64,000 nucleotides of DNA from Mycobacterium sp. 852002-10029_SCH5224772 (GCF_001667315.1 NZ_LZHT01000132.1:1-64000); one strand, 5' to 3'. Positions 41,237 to 50,306 are shown, counted from the stretch's first letter. Made by a program: numbers and translations. Notes: generated by a model not told the origin, from the letters alone.

Positions 41237-42385
41237 ATGCGGGTTCTGGTCACCGGTGCCACCGGCTACGTGGGATCACGACTGGTCACGGCGCTGCTGG
41301 AAAATCAGCACCGTGTCGTAGCCGCAACTCGAAACCCGCTGCGCCTCAAGCGTTTCGGTTGGTTCGACGACATCACGCCGGTGACGCTCGACGCGGCGGA
41401 CCCGGAGTCGTTGCGCTCCGCCTTCGCGGACTCGGAGCCCGTTGACGTGGTGTATTACCTGGTGCACGCCATCGGTCAGCCCGGTTTCCGCGACGCCGAC
41501 AAGACCGCGGCCGCAAACCTCGCCGTTGCGGCTCGGGACGCCGGGGTGCGGCGCATCGTCTACCTGGGCGGCTTCGTGCCCGCCGACGAGGCACTATCCG
41601 AGCACTTGACCAGCCGGGCCGAAGTGGCCGAGGCGCTCACCGTGCCCGACGGTCCGGAGTTGGTGTGGCTGGGCGCGGCGATGATCATCGGCGCCGGCTC
41701 GACGTCGTTCGAGATGATGCGCTACGTGGGGGATCGCTTCCCGCTCATCCCGATACCGAACTGGATGGACAACCCGATCGACCCGATCTCCATCCGCGAT
41801 GTCCTGCACTACCTCGTCGCCGCGGCCGATGATGATCTGGTGCCCGCGGGCGCGTACGACATCGCCGGCCCCGACACCATGTCTTATCGGCGGCTACTCA
41901 AGACGTATGCCCGCATCTCCGGAAGGTGGCACGCCGGCTTGTCGGTCGGCAGGGTCGACACCGGGTTGGCCTCGCTGATCACCGGCGTCGCGCTGCCGGT
42001 GCCCAAGGGCCTGGCCGGCGATCTGGTCGAGTCGCTGGACCACCCGATGGTGGCATCCATCAGCGACCTGCGCGACCGGGTGCCCGATCCCCCGGGGGGA
42101 CTGCTCGGGATCGACGACGCCATCGCACTGGCCTTGGGAGACCGGTCGAATCAGCGGCCACGCCCGGTCAACGCGCTGGCTGATCCGCACCACCTCGCCA
42201 ACACCGATGCCGGATGGACCGGTGGCGATGCGCGCCGCATCCGCCATCTCGCCCAGCGAGTCACACCGTCGATCGTGCGGCCGACCCTGGGACTGGTGAA
42301 CAGGGTCCCCGGTCCGGTTGCGGGAGCGGTTCGCACCGGCCTCGACATCCTGATCGCCCTGACCCCGAAGGTGCGTCCCGCATGA
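41237..42385 (+). CDS. NAD(P)-binding atypical SDR, paralogue 1
   Basis: A 382-residue protein with an N-terminal Rossmann domain (MRVLVTGATGYVGSRLV, ATRNP, VDVVYYLVHAIG) of the atypical SDR5/NmrA type. It lacks the classical catalytic YxxxK and resembles the 39-kDa complex I subunit group. The C-terminal 150 residues (GRVDTGLASLITGVALPVP) are specific to this group. Its ATG follows GGGTCGGGGT. The stop overlaps the CPBP protease start as ATGA. A clear paralogue lies on the other side of that protease gene on the opposite strand. Confidence 0.87.
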   Translation: MRVLVTGATGYVGSRLVTALLENQHRVVAATRNPLRLKRFGWFDDITPVTLDAADPESLRSAFADSEPVDVVYYLVHAIGQPGFRDADKTAAANLAVAARDAGVRRIVYLGGFVPADEALSEHLTSRAEVAEALTVPDGPELVWLGAAMIIGAGSTSFEMMRYVGDRFPLIPIPNWMDNPIDPISIRDVLHYLVAAADDDLVPAGAYDIAGPDTMSYRRLLKTYARISGRWHAGLSVGRVDTGLASLITGVALPVPKGLAGDLVESLDHPMVASISDLRDRVPDPPGGLLGIDDAIALALGDRSNQRPRPVNALADPHHLANTDAGWTGGDARRIRHLAQRVTPSIVRPTLGLVNRVPGPVAGAVRTGLDILIALTPKVRPA

Positions 42386-43104
42386 GCCAGTCGATGACCC
42401 CCTACCACACCAGCGTCTTTTCCGAGCTGCGCCGTGCGGTTACCAATGTTGCTGTGCCACACAATGAATCGCCGTCGGTCGTGCGGCGGCGGCGTGTCAT
42501 CGTCGCGATCACGATGGTGGCCGGCGCCGCGGTGCTGGGGTATTCGCTGCGGCGCCATCCAGGGGAGTCCAGCTTCTACTGGTTGACCCTGGCGCTGGCG
42601 GGGGTGTGGACCGCCGGAGCGCTGACCTCCGGCCCGCTGCACCTGGGCGGGATATGTTGGCGGGGGCGCAACCAGCGGCCGGTCATCACCGGCACCAGCG
42701 TCGGCCTGCTGCTCGGCGGCGCGTTCGTCGTGGGCGGACTGATCGTCAGGGAGATCACGCCCGTAGCGGAGCTGATAACCCGGGTACTGCTATACGCCCA
42801 CCACGGGTGGTACCCGGTGATCGTGGCGATCACGCTCGTCAACGCCGTTGCCGAGGAAGTGTTCTTTCGCGGCGCGCTCTACACGGCCCTGGGGCGCTAT
42901 CACCCGGTCGTGATTTCGACCGTCCTCTATACGATCGCGACACTGGCCAGTGGCAACCCGATGCTCGGCTTCGCCGCGATCATTTTGGGCACGGTGTGCG
43001 CGTTCGAGCGCCGGGCGACCGGTGGCGTTTTGGCACCGGTGCTCACCCACCTGGTATGGGGGTTGATCATGGTCCTTGCGCTGCCTCCGATGTTCGGCGT
43101 CTAA
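42382..43104 (+). CDS. CPBP-family intramembrane metalloprotease
   Basis: A 240-residue membrane protein of the CPBP/Abi family (CAAX protease and bacteriocin-processing related). Motif 1 EEVFFRGALY carries the paired Glu and the Arg, and the later HLVWG supplies a His ligand; another His is in GRYHPVV. About six or seven hydrophobic segments are visible from residue 38. The family cleaves or binds prenylated or hydrophobic peptides in the membrane. It is translationally coupled to the upstream NAD(P)-binding gene. It may correspond to the membrane protein Rv1140. The substrate is unknown. Confidence 0.88.
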   Translation: MSQSMTPYHTSVFSELRRAVTNVAVPHNESPSVVRRRRVIVAITMVAGAAVLGYSLRRHPGESSFYWLTLALAGVWTAGALTSGPLHLGGICWRGRNQRPVITGTSVGLLLGGAFVVGGLIVREITPVAELITRVLLYAHHGWYPVIVAITLVNAVAEEVFFRGALYTALGRYHPVVISTVLYTIATLASGNPMLGFAAIILGTVCAFERRATGGVLAPVLTHLVWGLIMVLALPPMFGV

Positions 43105-43110
43105 CGCCGG

Positions 43111-44451
43111 CTATCGGGCCGAACCAACGACCTCACGCGCGAGCGCACGCATCGCGGCGGTGCGGACCGGCCGAACGAAGAACCAGTACACCCGCCCCGG
43201 AATACCCCTCGGCACAAAGACCGACCGCTGGGTATACCGGCTCTCGCGATCGCCTTGCCGCGTGACGGCAATCTCGAGCCACTCCCGTCCAGGGGCCCGC
43301 TTGGTGGAGCGCAGCCGCAACAGGGTTCCCGGCGCGCGCTCCTCGACCTTCCAGTCGGGTGTCCGTGAGTTCATCGCGTCCTCCGCGGCCATCCAGACGC
43401 TCTCGGGCTCGGCGGCGGTATCGGCCGTGCGCACGTTGGTGTAGACGATCTCGCCGGCCCAGTCGGGGTCGCTGGGCAGCGCCTCGGCGGGTTCGGACCG
43501 CAGCGAGGACCAGGAGGCATCGGGGAAGCCGCGGGCGGCCCGCTGCAGCGCCAGCTCGACCGCGCGACTGTAGTCGATCAGCCCGCCCGGTGGGGGTTCG
43601 ATGATGCCGTCGATGTCGGAATTACGCATCACCGCATCGCATTCCAGCGATTCGATCAGCGGCCGCGCCAGGCCGGGCGGGATCGGGGTCACCGTCCCCA
43701 CCCAGAGGCTGGCGATCGTCGGGGTCAGAAACGGCAACACGAACAGGTAGCGATTGCCCAGCCCCGCGACCCGGGCGTAGACCCGCATCATGTCGCCGTA
43801 TTCCAGCACGTCGGGGCCGCCGATATCCCAGGTGCGCGAGTTCGGGACTGGGGCCGTCGCCGCCGCGGCCAGGTAGTGCAGCGCGTCCCGCACCGCGATC
43901 GGCTGGATCTTGTTGTGCACCCACTTCGGCGTGGTCATCACCGGCAGCCGGTCTGTGAGGTGCCGGATCATTTCGAACGACGCCGACCCCGACCCGATGA
44001 CCACCCCCGCCTGCAACACCACGGTCTGGATGCCGGAGTCGATGAGTGCCTCCCCGACAGCTTTGCGTGACGCGAGATGCGGTGAGAGATCGGTGTTGTC
44101 CGGATGCAGGCCACTCAGATACACCACCCGCTGCACCCCGGTGCGGCGCGCAGCCGTCACGACATTGCGGACGGCGCGGGTCTCCTCGGCGGCGAAATCC
44201 TTCGACGTTCCCATCGAGTGGACCAGGTAGTACACCACGTCGATTCCGTCGAACGCGGCGATGAGGGAATCGACGTCGCCGAGGTCACCGCGTGCCACCT
44301 CCGCCTGCTGCCGCCACGGCACCTGCGCCAGCTTGTCGGGGTTGCGCGCCAGGGCCCGGACGTGATGACCGTCGTCGAGCAAGCGGGGCACCAGACGCCC
44401 GCCGATGTAGCCGGTCGCGCCGGTCACCAGGCACCGCACCTGTTCGGGCAT
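43111..44451 (-). CDS. NAD(P)-binding atypical SDR with DUF2867 domain, paralogue 2
   Basis: A 446-residue two-domain protein. The N-terminal part (CLVTGATGYIGGRLVPRLL, VDVVYYLVHSMG, SASFEMIRHL) is a close paralogue of the gene at 41237, sharing whole phrases such as DVVYYLVH and FEM. The C-terminal 120 residues form a DUF2867 domain of the SRPBCC-like type (WKVEERAPGTLLRLRSTKRA, SRYTQRSVFVPRGIPGRVYW), which may bind a lipid. The frame ends seven bases beyond the protease gene, convergent. ATG 44451 opens PEQVRCLVTGATG. Function is unknown; lipid-linked reduction is possible. Confidence 0.88.
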   Translation of the reverse strand: MPEQVRCLVTGATGYIGGRLVPRLLDDGHHVRALARNPDKLAQVPWRQQAEVARGDLGDVDSLIAAFDGIDVVYYLVHSMGTSKDFAAEETRAVRNVVTAARRTGVQRVVYLSGLHPDNTDLSPHLASRKAVGEALIDSGIQTVVLQAGVVIGSGSASFEMIRHLTDRLPVMTTPKWVHNKIQPIAVRDALHYLAAAATAPVPNSRTWDIGGPDVLEYGDMMRVYARVAGLGNRYLFVLPFLTPTIASLWVGTVTPIPPGLARPLIESLECDAVMRNSDIDGIIEPPPGGLIDYSRAVELALQRAARGFPDASWSSLRSEPAEALPSDPDWAGEIVYTNVRTADTAAEPESVWMAAEDAMNSRTPDWKVEERAPGTLLRLRSTKRAPGREWLEIAVTRQGDRESRYTQRSVFVPRGIPGRVYWFFVRPVRTAAMRALAREVVGSAR

Positions 44452-44545
44452 CCATCCTCCGTCGCTTGTCAGCCGTTGGGGTCTGACACGGAGGGTTACC
44501 GCATCGGCGCAAGCTCAAGCGCCGCGACGGTCAGCGTTACGACAT

Positions 44546-45355
44546 TCAGCGATCGGTGAAATCAGGGGTGCGGCGCTGCTGGAAGGCCGTTGCGCCCTCG
44601 ACGAAGTCGGGGGACTTCAGCAGCACCGACTGTCCGTCGAATTCGCGCTGCAGGGCCGGATCCAATTCGGTGAGCGTGGCCGCGTTGATCGCCAGCTTGG
44701 TCTTGGCGAAGGCCACGGCCGGCCCGCCCAACAACCGGGCGATCACCTTGTCCACCTCGGCCTCGAACTCGTCGGCCGGATAGACCGCGGTGACCAGTCC
44801 CCAGGACAGCGCGTCGGTGGCCGTCAGCCGTTCGGGAAGCAACGCCATCTGCATGGCCCGGATCCGGCCGATCGCGGCCGCGATCAACGCCGACGCACCG
44901 CCGTCGGGCATCAGCCCGATCTTGGTGAACGCGAGCATGAAAAACGCGCTCTCCGAAGCCAATACGACGTCACAAGCCAGGGCGATGGACACGCCGACCC
45001 CGGCCGCGGGCCCCTGAACGGCGGCGACCACCGGGTGGGGCAGCGCGGCGATCGCGCGCACCAGCCGGTTGATCTCGTGGATGATCTCGTCCGGCGGGAC
45101 ACCACCGCCGGACACGTCGTCGGCGCTGATGCCCGCGCCGGAGCTGAAGCCGCGTCCGGCGCCGCCCAGGCGCACCACCTTGATCTCGGGGTCGGTGGCC
45201 GCGTACTCCATCGCGTCGGCGATCCCGGTGATCACCGGAATGGTCAGCGAGTTCAGGCTGTCGGGCCGGTTGATGGTCACCGAGAACACGCCGTCGGACA
45301 GCGTGACGTCGAGTCCTGCGACTGGGGCGAGGGTGGCGATCGCGGATGAAGGCAT
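44546..45355 (-). CDS. Enoyl-CoA hydratase/isomerase (EchA10/EchA11-like)
   Basis: A 269-residue crotonase-family protein. Oxyanion-hole segments are FSSGAGISADDVS and VQGPAAGVGVSIALACD. At the two hydratase Glu positions it has Val/Ser (GVGVSIALACD) and Asp in IGLMPDGGAS, so it is more likely an isomerase or other crotonase activity than a standard hydratase. ATG 45355 was chosen as the first good start before the fold. It is divergent from mcr across 118 bases. M. tuberculosis has echA11 and echA10 here; only one copy is present in this window. Confidence 0.9.
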   Translation of the reverse strand: MPSSAIATLAPVAGLDVTLSDGVFSVTINRPDSLNSLTIPVITGIADAMEYAATDPEIKVVRLGGAGRGFSSGAGISADDVSGGGVPPDEIIHEINRLVRAIAALPHPVVAAVQGPAAGVGVSIALACDVVLASESAFFMLAFTKIGLMPDGGASALIAAAIGRIRAMQMALLPERLTATDALSWGLVTAVYPADEFEAEVDKVIARLLGGPAVAFAKTKLAINAATLTELDPALQREFDGQSVLLKSPDFVEGATAFQQRRTPDFTDR

Positions 45356-45473
45356 GGGCTCACCATAAGTGACCGGGGTGCGCGGCCGGCCGGCACGGCT
45401 GCGAAGATGTCGAACGACCGGTTGTTTGGCACGAACGGTCAAGGCGTCAGAGCGGACGAAAGGTCGGTGGATC

Positions 45474-46556
45474 ATGGCTGGACCGTTGAAGGGACTGCGT
45501 GTCGTCGAGTTGGCCGGTATCGGGCCGGGTCCGCACGCCGCGATGATCCTGGGGGATCTGGGCGCCGACGTGGTGCGCATCGACCGCCCGTCATCAGGTC
45601 CTGGTGGCGTAGCGAAGGACGCCATGATGCGCAACCGGCGGGTGGTGACCGCCGATCTGAAGTCCGACGACGGGCGCGCGCTCGTCCTCAAACTGATCGC
45701 CAAGGCCGACGTGCTGATCGAGGGCTACCGACCGGGCGTCACCGAGCGGCTCGGTCTGGGTCCGCAGGACTGCGCCAAGGTCAACGACCGGCTGGTTTAC
45801 GCCCGGATGACGGGCTGGGGTCAGACCGGCCCGCGCAGCCAGCAGGCGGGTCACGACATCAACTACATCTCGCTCAACGGCATCCTGCACTCCATCGGCC
45901 GGGTGAACGAACGGCCCGTCCCGCCGCTGAACCTCGTGGGTGACTTCGGTGGCGGCTCGATGTTCCTGCTGCTGGGCATCCTGTCCGCGCTGTGGGAGCG
46001 GCAGACCTCCGGCAAGGGCCAGGTCGTCGACGCCGCGATGGTGGACGGCTCGAGCGTGCTGGTCCAGATGATGTGGCAGATGCGCTCCTCGGGCATGTGG
46101 ACCGACGCGCGCGGCACCAACCTGCTCGACGGCGGCGCCCCCTACTACGACACCTACGAATGCGCCGACGGCCGCTACGTCGCGGTCGGCGCGATCGAAC
46201 CGCAGTTCTACGCCGCCATGCTGACCGGACTGGGCCTGGACGGCGCGGACCTGCCCGGGCAGAACGACGTCAGCCGCTGGCCCGAATTGCGGGCGGTCTT
46301 GGTCGAGAAGTTCGCCAGCCAGGACCGCGACCACTGGGCCAAGGTGTTCGCCGACTCCGATGCGTGCGTGACGCCGGTGCTGGCCTTCGGCGAGGTGCAG
46401 ACCGAGCCGCACATCACCGAGCGGAACACCTTCTACGAAGTCGACGGTGGCCTGCAGCCGCTGCCGGCGCCGCGGTTCTCCCGCACCGCGCCGGAGACCC
46501 CGCGCCCCGCGGCGCCGGTGACCGACGCCGAAGCGGTGCTCAAGGACTGGGTATAG
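45474..46556 (+). CDS. mcr: Alpha-methylacyl-CoA racemase
   Basis: Interconverts R and S 2-methylacyl-CoA esters so that branched-chain and sterol side-chain acids can enter beta-oxidation. The 360-residue length equals the M. tuberculosis enzyme (Rv1143). The catalytic residues are all present: His 127 in GHDINYIS, Asp 157 in VGDFGGGSM and Glu 242 in AIEPQFY, each one residue later than in the solved structure. The CoA-binding N-terminal ELAGIGPGPHAAMILGDLGA is intact. AAAGGTCGGTGG precedes the ATG. The next gene, an SDR, begins 44 bases downstream beyond a palindrome. Confidence 0.96.
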   Translation: MAGPLKGLRVVELAGIGPGPHAAMILGDLGADVVRIDRPSSGPGGVAKDAMMRNRRVVTADLKSDDGRALVLKLIAKADVLIEGYRPGVTERLGLGPQDCAKVNDRLVYARMTGWGQTGPRSQQAGHDINYISLNGILHSIGRVNERPVPPLNLVGDFGGGSMFLLLGILSALWERQTSGKGQVVDAAMVDGSSVLVQMMWQMRSSGMWTDARGTNLLDGGAPYYDTYECADGRYVAVGAIEPQFYAAMLTGLGLDGADLPGQNDVSRWPELRAVLVEKFASQDRDHWAKVFADSDACVTPVLAFGEVQTEPHITERNTFYEVDGGLQPLPAPRFSRTAPETPRPAAPVTDAEAVLKDWV

Positions 46557-46562
46557 TTCCCA

Positions 46563-46576
46563 ACCAACAAGTTGGT
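46563..46576. promoter_or_regulatory. Palindrome between mcr and the SDR gene
   Basis: ACCAAC and GTTGGT arms with a two-base centre (ACCAACAAGTTGGT), 24 bases before the SDR start codon. The size and symmetry fit a TetR-type operator. It resembles the KstR consensus in its AACnnGTT core but lacks the outer T and A. Confidence 0.45.
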
Positions 46577-46600
46577 CGGCAGATTCACGAAAGGACTCGG

Positions 46601-47353
46601 ATGGAGATCAAAGACGCCGTTGCCGTCGTCACCGGGGGCGCGTCAGGCCTGGGCCTGGCCACCACCAAGCGACTGCTCGACCGCGGCGCCCAGGTGGTGG
46701 TCATCGACCTGCGCGGCGAAGAAGCGGTCCGCGAGCTGGGCGACCGGGCCCGCTTCGTCGAGGCCGACGTCACCGACGAGGCCGCCGTCGGCAAGGCGCT
46801 GGACGCCGCGGAGTCGATGGGCACGCTGCGCATCAACGTCAACTGCGCCGGCATCGGCAACGCCATCAAGACGCTGTCCAAGGATGGCCCGTTCCCGCTG
46901 GACGGCTTCAAGAAGGTCATCGGGGTCAACCTGATCGGCACCTTCAACGTGCTGCGGCTGGCGGCCGAGCGCATCGCCAAGACCGAGCCGATCGGCGAGG
47001 AACGTGGCGTCATCATCAACACGGCCTCGGTCGCCGCGTTCGAGGGCCAGATCGGCCAGGCCGCCTACTCCGCGTCCAAGGGCGGGGTGGTCGGGATGAC
47101 GCTGCCGATCGCCCGCGACCTGTCGCGCCAGCTCATCCGCGTGGTGACCATCGCGCCCGGGCTGTTCAAGACGCCGCTGCTCGGTTCGCTGCCCGAGGAG
47201 GCGCAGGCGTCGCTGGGTAAGCAGGTGCCGCACCCCGCCCGGCTGGGTGACCCCGACGAGTATGGCGCGCTGGCCGTGCACATCGTCGAGAACCCGATGC
47301 TCAACGGCGAGGTCATCCGTCTCGATGGCGCCATTCGCATGGCGCCTCGCTGA
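46601..47353 (+). CDS. Short-chain dehydrogenase (3-hydroxyacyl-CoA dehydrogenase type II-like)
   Basis: A 250-residue classical SDR with VVTGGASGLGLATTKRLL, NCAGIG, the catalytic Ser in NTASVAAFEGQ and YSASKGGVVGM. The insert AIKTLSKDGPFPLDGFKKVI and the end ARLGDPDEYGALAVHIVENP are typical of HSD10-like 3-hydroxyacyl-CoA dehydrogenases. It would oxidise 3-hydroxyacyl-CoA in the same route as mcr. GAAAGGAC precedes the ATG. It corresponds to Rv1144. A strong terminator follows 16 bases after the stop. Confidence 0.94.
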   Translation: MEIKDAVAVVTGGASGLGLATTKRLLDRGAQVVVIDLRGEEAVRELGDRARFVEADVTDEAAVGKALDAAESMGTLRINVNCAGIGNAIKTLSKDGPFPLDGFKKVIGVNLIGTFNVLRLAAERIAKTEPIGEERGVIINTASVAAFEGQIGQAAYSASKGGVVGMTLPIARDLSRQLIRVVTIAPGLFKTPLLGSLPEEAQASLGKQVPHPARLGDPDEYGALAVHIVENPMLNGEVIRLDGAIRMAPR

Positions 47354-47369
47354 CGCACCGTCAGACAAA

Positions 47370-47403
47370 ACGAAAGCCCCCCGCTTCGGCGGGGGGCTTT
47401 CGT
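47370..47403 (+). terminator. Strong UUCG-loop terminator hairpin
   Basis: Arms ACGAAAGCCCCCCGC (47370-47384) and its exact complement (47389-47403) enclose a TTCG tetraloop, giving a 15-pair stem. The flanking A run (47367-47370) and the T-rich end of the right arm fit an intrinsic terminator working chiefly for the SDR operon, and possibly for small frames coming from the other side. Confidence 0.9.
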
Positions 47404-47492
47404 GATAACCAGGATCGATGGTTACTTGCGGAACCACCGACTGACGGAGGGTTCGGCCATTAACAGCCGTGCGAGCATGCTCATGGTCTGGC

Positions 47493-47615
47493 TCAGCTCG
47501 CCGCTTGCAGTTCGTCGAACTGCTCCGAGGTCTCGCCTTCCACCAGCACGTCGCCGTGGTAGAGGGCCTCGAAGTCGACCTTGATGACGTCGGCACTTGT
47601 GTCGTCGATCCACAT
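47493..47615 (-). CDS. Small acidic protein, 40 residues
   Basis: ATG 47615 opens MWIDDTSADVIKVDFEALYH and ends EQFDELQAAS at TGA 47493. The composition is acidic with good GC bias at third positions and a plausible beta-strand/helix pattern, so it looks like a real small gene rather than noise. Nine bases after its stop a 20-codon frame (MSMLARLLMAEPSVSRWFRK, 47484-47422) follows on the same strand and may belong with it. There is no clear ribosome binding site and I do not recognise a family. Confidence 0.45.
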   Translation of the reverse strand: MWIDDTSADVIKVDFEALYHGDVLVEGETSEQFDELQAAS

Positions 47616-47924
47616 GACACTGAGCGTATGGGCCACCATTAAGGAATCATTGAGTCACGATTCGGAAAACGGTGGCAATTTACCGGCGGGTAGGGTTCCC
47701 GCCGCTCCCGCCGGGATTTGGGCCGTGAACTGCTTACATGCGACACATTTTTCTGGCCGGACTCTTACCGTCCCCGCGGTTTAACCCGGCGTTGAACGGT
47801 TCACCGGCCCTTCCACGTGCTACAGGAGAACACTGTTCGACGCGTGGTAATTAGCGTTTGTTACGTTGTCGCGGACTAGCCAGCGGCCAGCGCATTGGGG
47901 CCACCGGCAGCGGAAGGGCTGAAA
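47616..47924. other. Upstream region of mmpL13
   Basis: About 310 bases without a gene. It is relatively AT-rich in the part 47740-47770 (ACATGCGACACATTTTTCTGG) and carries a small palindrome TGAAC-G-GTTCA at 47793-47803. A promoter for mmpL13 is expected here, but I cannot assign -35/-10 elements with confidence. Confidence 0.4.
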
Positions 47925-50240
47925 ATGCTGCAGAAAATCGCCCGAGTCGCGATCGCGGCGCCGCGCCGAATCATCGCTATAGGGCTGCTGGTTTTCGTCG
48001 CCGCCGCCGTTTTCGGCATTCCCGTCGCCAAGAGCTTGTCTCCCGGCGGCTTCCAAGATCCGGACTCGGAGTCCGCCCGCGCCATCGACGTGTTGACCGA
48101 AAAGTTCGGGCAGAGCGGTCAGCAGATGCTGATCATGGTGACGGCACCCGGCGGCACCAACAGCGAACAAGCCCGCACCGTGGGCACCGACCTCGTCAAC
48201 GAATTGCAACGTTCCCCGCTGGTCTACAACGCGTCCTCGCCCTGGACTGGCGCGGCCCCGGCCGAGTTGGTCAGCCGCGACGGCAGGTCGGGCCTCATCG
48301 TGGTCAACCTCAAAGGCGGCGAAAACTTCGTCCAGAACAACGCCCAGACCCTCGCGGACCAATTCGTGCACGACCGTGACGGGGTCACCGTCCGCGCCGG
48401 CGGCGCGGCCATGCAGTACGCCCAGATCAACAAGCAGAACCAGGACGACCTGCTGGTGATGGAGATGATCGCGCTGCCGCTGAGCTTTCTGGTGCTGATC
48501 TGGGTGTTCGGCGGGCTGCTGGCCGCCGCGCTGCCGATGGCGTTGGGTGCGCTGGCCGTCGTGGGCTCGATGTCGGTCCTGCGCCTGGTCACCTTCACCA
48601 CCGAGGTGTCGACCTTCGCCCTCAACCTCAGCACCGCCCTGGGCCTGGCGCTGGCCATCGACTACACCCTGCTCATCGTCAGCCGCTATCGCGACGAATT
48701 GGCCGAGGGCCACGACCGCGAGGAGGCGCTCATCCGGACCATGGCCACCTCCGGCCGCACGGTGCTGTTCTCCGCGGTCACCGTGGCGTTGTCGATGTCG
48801 GCGACGGTGGCGTTCCCGATGTATTTCCTCAAGTCGTTCGCCTACGCCGGAGTGGCCACCGTCGCCTTCGTCGCCACCGCGTCCATCGTCATCACCCCGG
48901 CCGCGATCGTGCTGCTGGGCGATCGGCTGGACGCCTTCGATGTGCGCCGGCTGATGCGTCGGGCGCTCCGGCGACCCGAACCGGTGCGCAAACCCGTCGA
49001 GCAACAATTCTGGTATCGGTCGAGCAAGGTCGTGATGCGTCGCTGGGCGCCGATCGGCCTGAGCGTCGTCGGCCTGCTCCTGCTGCTCGGGCTTCCGTTC
49101 TTCTCGGTGAAATGGGGCTTCCCGGACGACCGGGTGCTGCCGCGTTCGGCGTCGGCGCATCAGGTCGGCGACCGGCTGCGCAGCGATTTCGCCGACGATT
49201 CCGCGACATCGGTGCCCGTAGTCATCCCCGACGCCGCCGGCCTGAATCCGGGGGACTTCGACACGTACGCCGCCGACCTGTCGCGGGTGCCCGACGTGGC
49301 GGCGGTGTCCGCGCCCGGAGGCACCTTCACCGGCGGAAACCGGGTGGGGCCACCAACCGGGGCGACCGGGCTGGCCCACGGCAGCGCGTTCCTGACCGTC
49401 AGCAGCACGGCGCCGCTGTTTTCCGCGGCGAACGACACCCAGCTCGGGCGGTTGCACGAGGTCTCCAGCCCGGCGGGGCGATCCGTAGAGATGGGCGGGG
49501 TGGCGCAGGTCAACCGCGACAGCGTCGACGCGGTGACGGAACGGCTTCCGCTGGTCCTCGGACTGATGGCCGCGATCACCTTCGTGTTGCTGTTCCTGCT
49601 CACCGGCAGCGTGCTGCTGCCGGCCAAGGCGCTCGCCTGCAACTTTCTGTCGTTGACCGCCGCGTTCGGCGCGCTGGTGTGGATATTCCAGGACGGCCAT
49701 CTCGGCGCCCTCGGAACCACGCCGAGCGGGACGTTGGTGGCGAACATGCCGGTGTTGCTGTTCTGCATCGCGTTCGGGTTGTCGATGGATTACGAGGTTT
49801 TCCTGCTCTCCCGGATCCGCGAATACTGGCTGGCGTCGGGCGCCGCTCGACCCGCCACGCCGACCCCGAAGCAGGCCCACGCCGCCAACGACGAGAGTGT
49901 GGCGCTCGGCGTCGCCCGCACCGGCCGGGTGATCACCGCCGCCGCGTTGGTGATGTCGATGTCGTTTGCCGCACTGATCGCCGCCCACGTCTCGTTCATG
50001 CGGATGTTCGGTCTGGGCCTGGTGCTGGCCGTCATCGCCGACGCCACCCTGGTGCGGATGGTGGTCGTCCCGGCCTTCATGCACGTGATGGGCCGCTGGA
50101 ATTGGTGGGCGCCCGGGCCGCTGGCGTGGCTGCACGATCGGTTCGGCATCAGCGAAGGCGGCGAAACCGCCTACCGCGAACCCACCCCGGAACCGGTTGC
50201 CGGGTCCGCGCTCGGGGAACCGGTGCCCAATATCGGTTAA
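47925..50240 (+). CDS. mmpL13: MmpL-family RND lipid transporter (MmpL13, intact)
   Basis: A 771-residue inner-membrane exporter driven by the proton gradient. The pattern is one membrane helix (residues about 12-33), a periplasmic domain, five helices, a cytoplasmic loop, and the same again. The proton-relay Asp-Tyr pairs are present in both halves (LAIDYTLLIVSRYRDE and GLSMDYEVFLLSRIRE). GGAAGG precedes ATG 47925. M. tuberculosis carries two adjacent pieces, mmpL13a and mmpL13b (Rv1145, Rv1146); here the frame is continuous. No mmpS gene lies next to it. The cargo is unknown but a cell-envelope lipid is likely. Confidence 0.95.
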   Translation: MLQKIARVAIAAPRRIIAIGLLVFVAAAVFGIPVAKSLSPGGFQDPDSESARAIDVLTEKFGQSGQQMLIMVTAPGGTNSEQARTVGTDLVNELQRSPLVYNASSPWTGAAPAELVSRDGRSGLIVVNLKGGENFVQNNAQTLADQFVHDRDGVTVRAGGAAMQYAQINKQNQDDLLVMEMIALPLSFLVLIWVFGGLLAAALPMALGALAVVGSMSVLRLVTFTTEVSTFALNLSTALGLALAIDYTLLIVSRYRDELAEGHDREEALIRTMATSGRTVLFSAVTVALSMSATVAFPMYFLKSFAYAGVATVAFVATASIVITPAAIVLLGDRLDAFDVRRLMRRALRRPEPVRKPVEQQFWYRSSKVVMRRWAPIGLSVVGLLLLLGLPFFSVKWGFPDDRVLPRSASAHQVGDRLRSDFADDSATSVPVVIPDAAGLNPGDFDTYAADLSRVPDVAAVSAPGGTFTGGNRVGPPTGATGLAHGSAFLTVSSTAPLFSAANDTQLGRLHEVSSPAGRSVEMGGVAQVNRDSVDAVTERLPLVLGLMAAITFVLLFLLTGSVLLPAKALACNFLSLTAAFGALVWIFQDGHLGALGTTPSGTLVANMPVLLFCIAFGLSMDYEVFLLSRIREYWLASGAARPATPTPKQAHAANDESVALGVARTGRVITAAALVMSMSFAALIAAHVSFMRMFGLGLVLAVIADATLVRMVVVPAFMHVMGRWNWWAPGPLAWLHDRFGISEGGETAYREPTPEPVAGSALGEPVPNIG

Positions 50241-50306
50241 CGGCCGACCCATCCCGTCGCCGAACCCTATTCTGGGCCTCATCCGAGTCGGAAGGTTCAC
50301 ATACGC

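Noticed and set aside
47793..47803. TGAAC-G-GTTCA palindrome upstream of mmpL13
   Set aside because: Only five-base arms; expected by chance at this scale.
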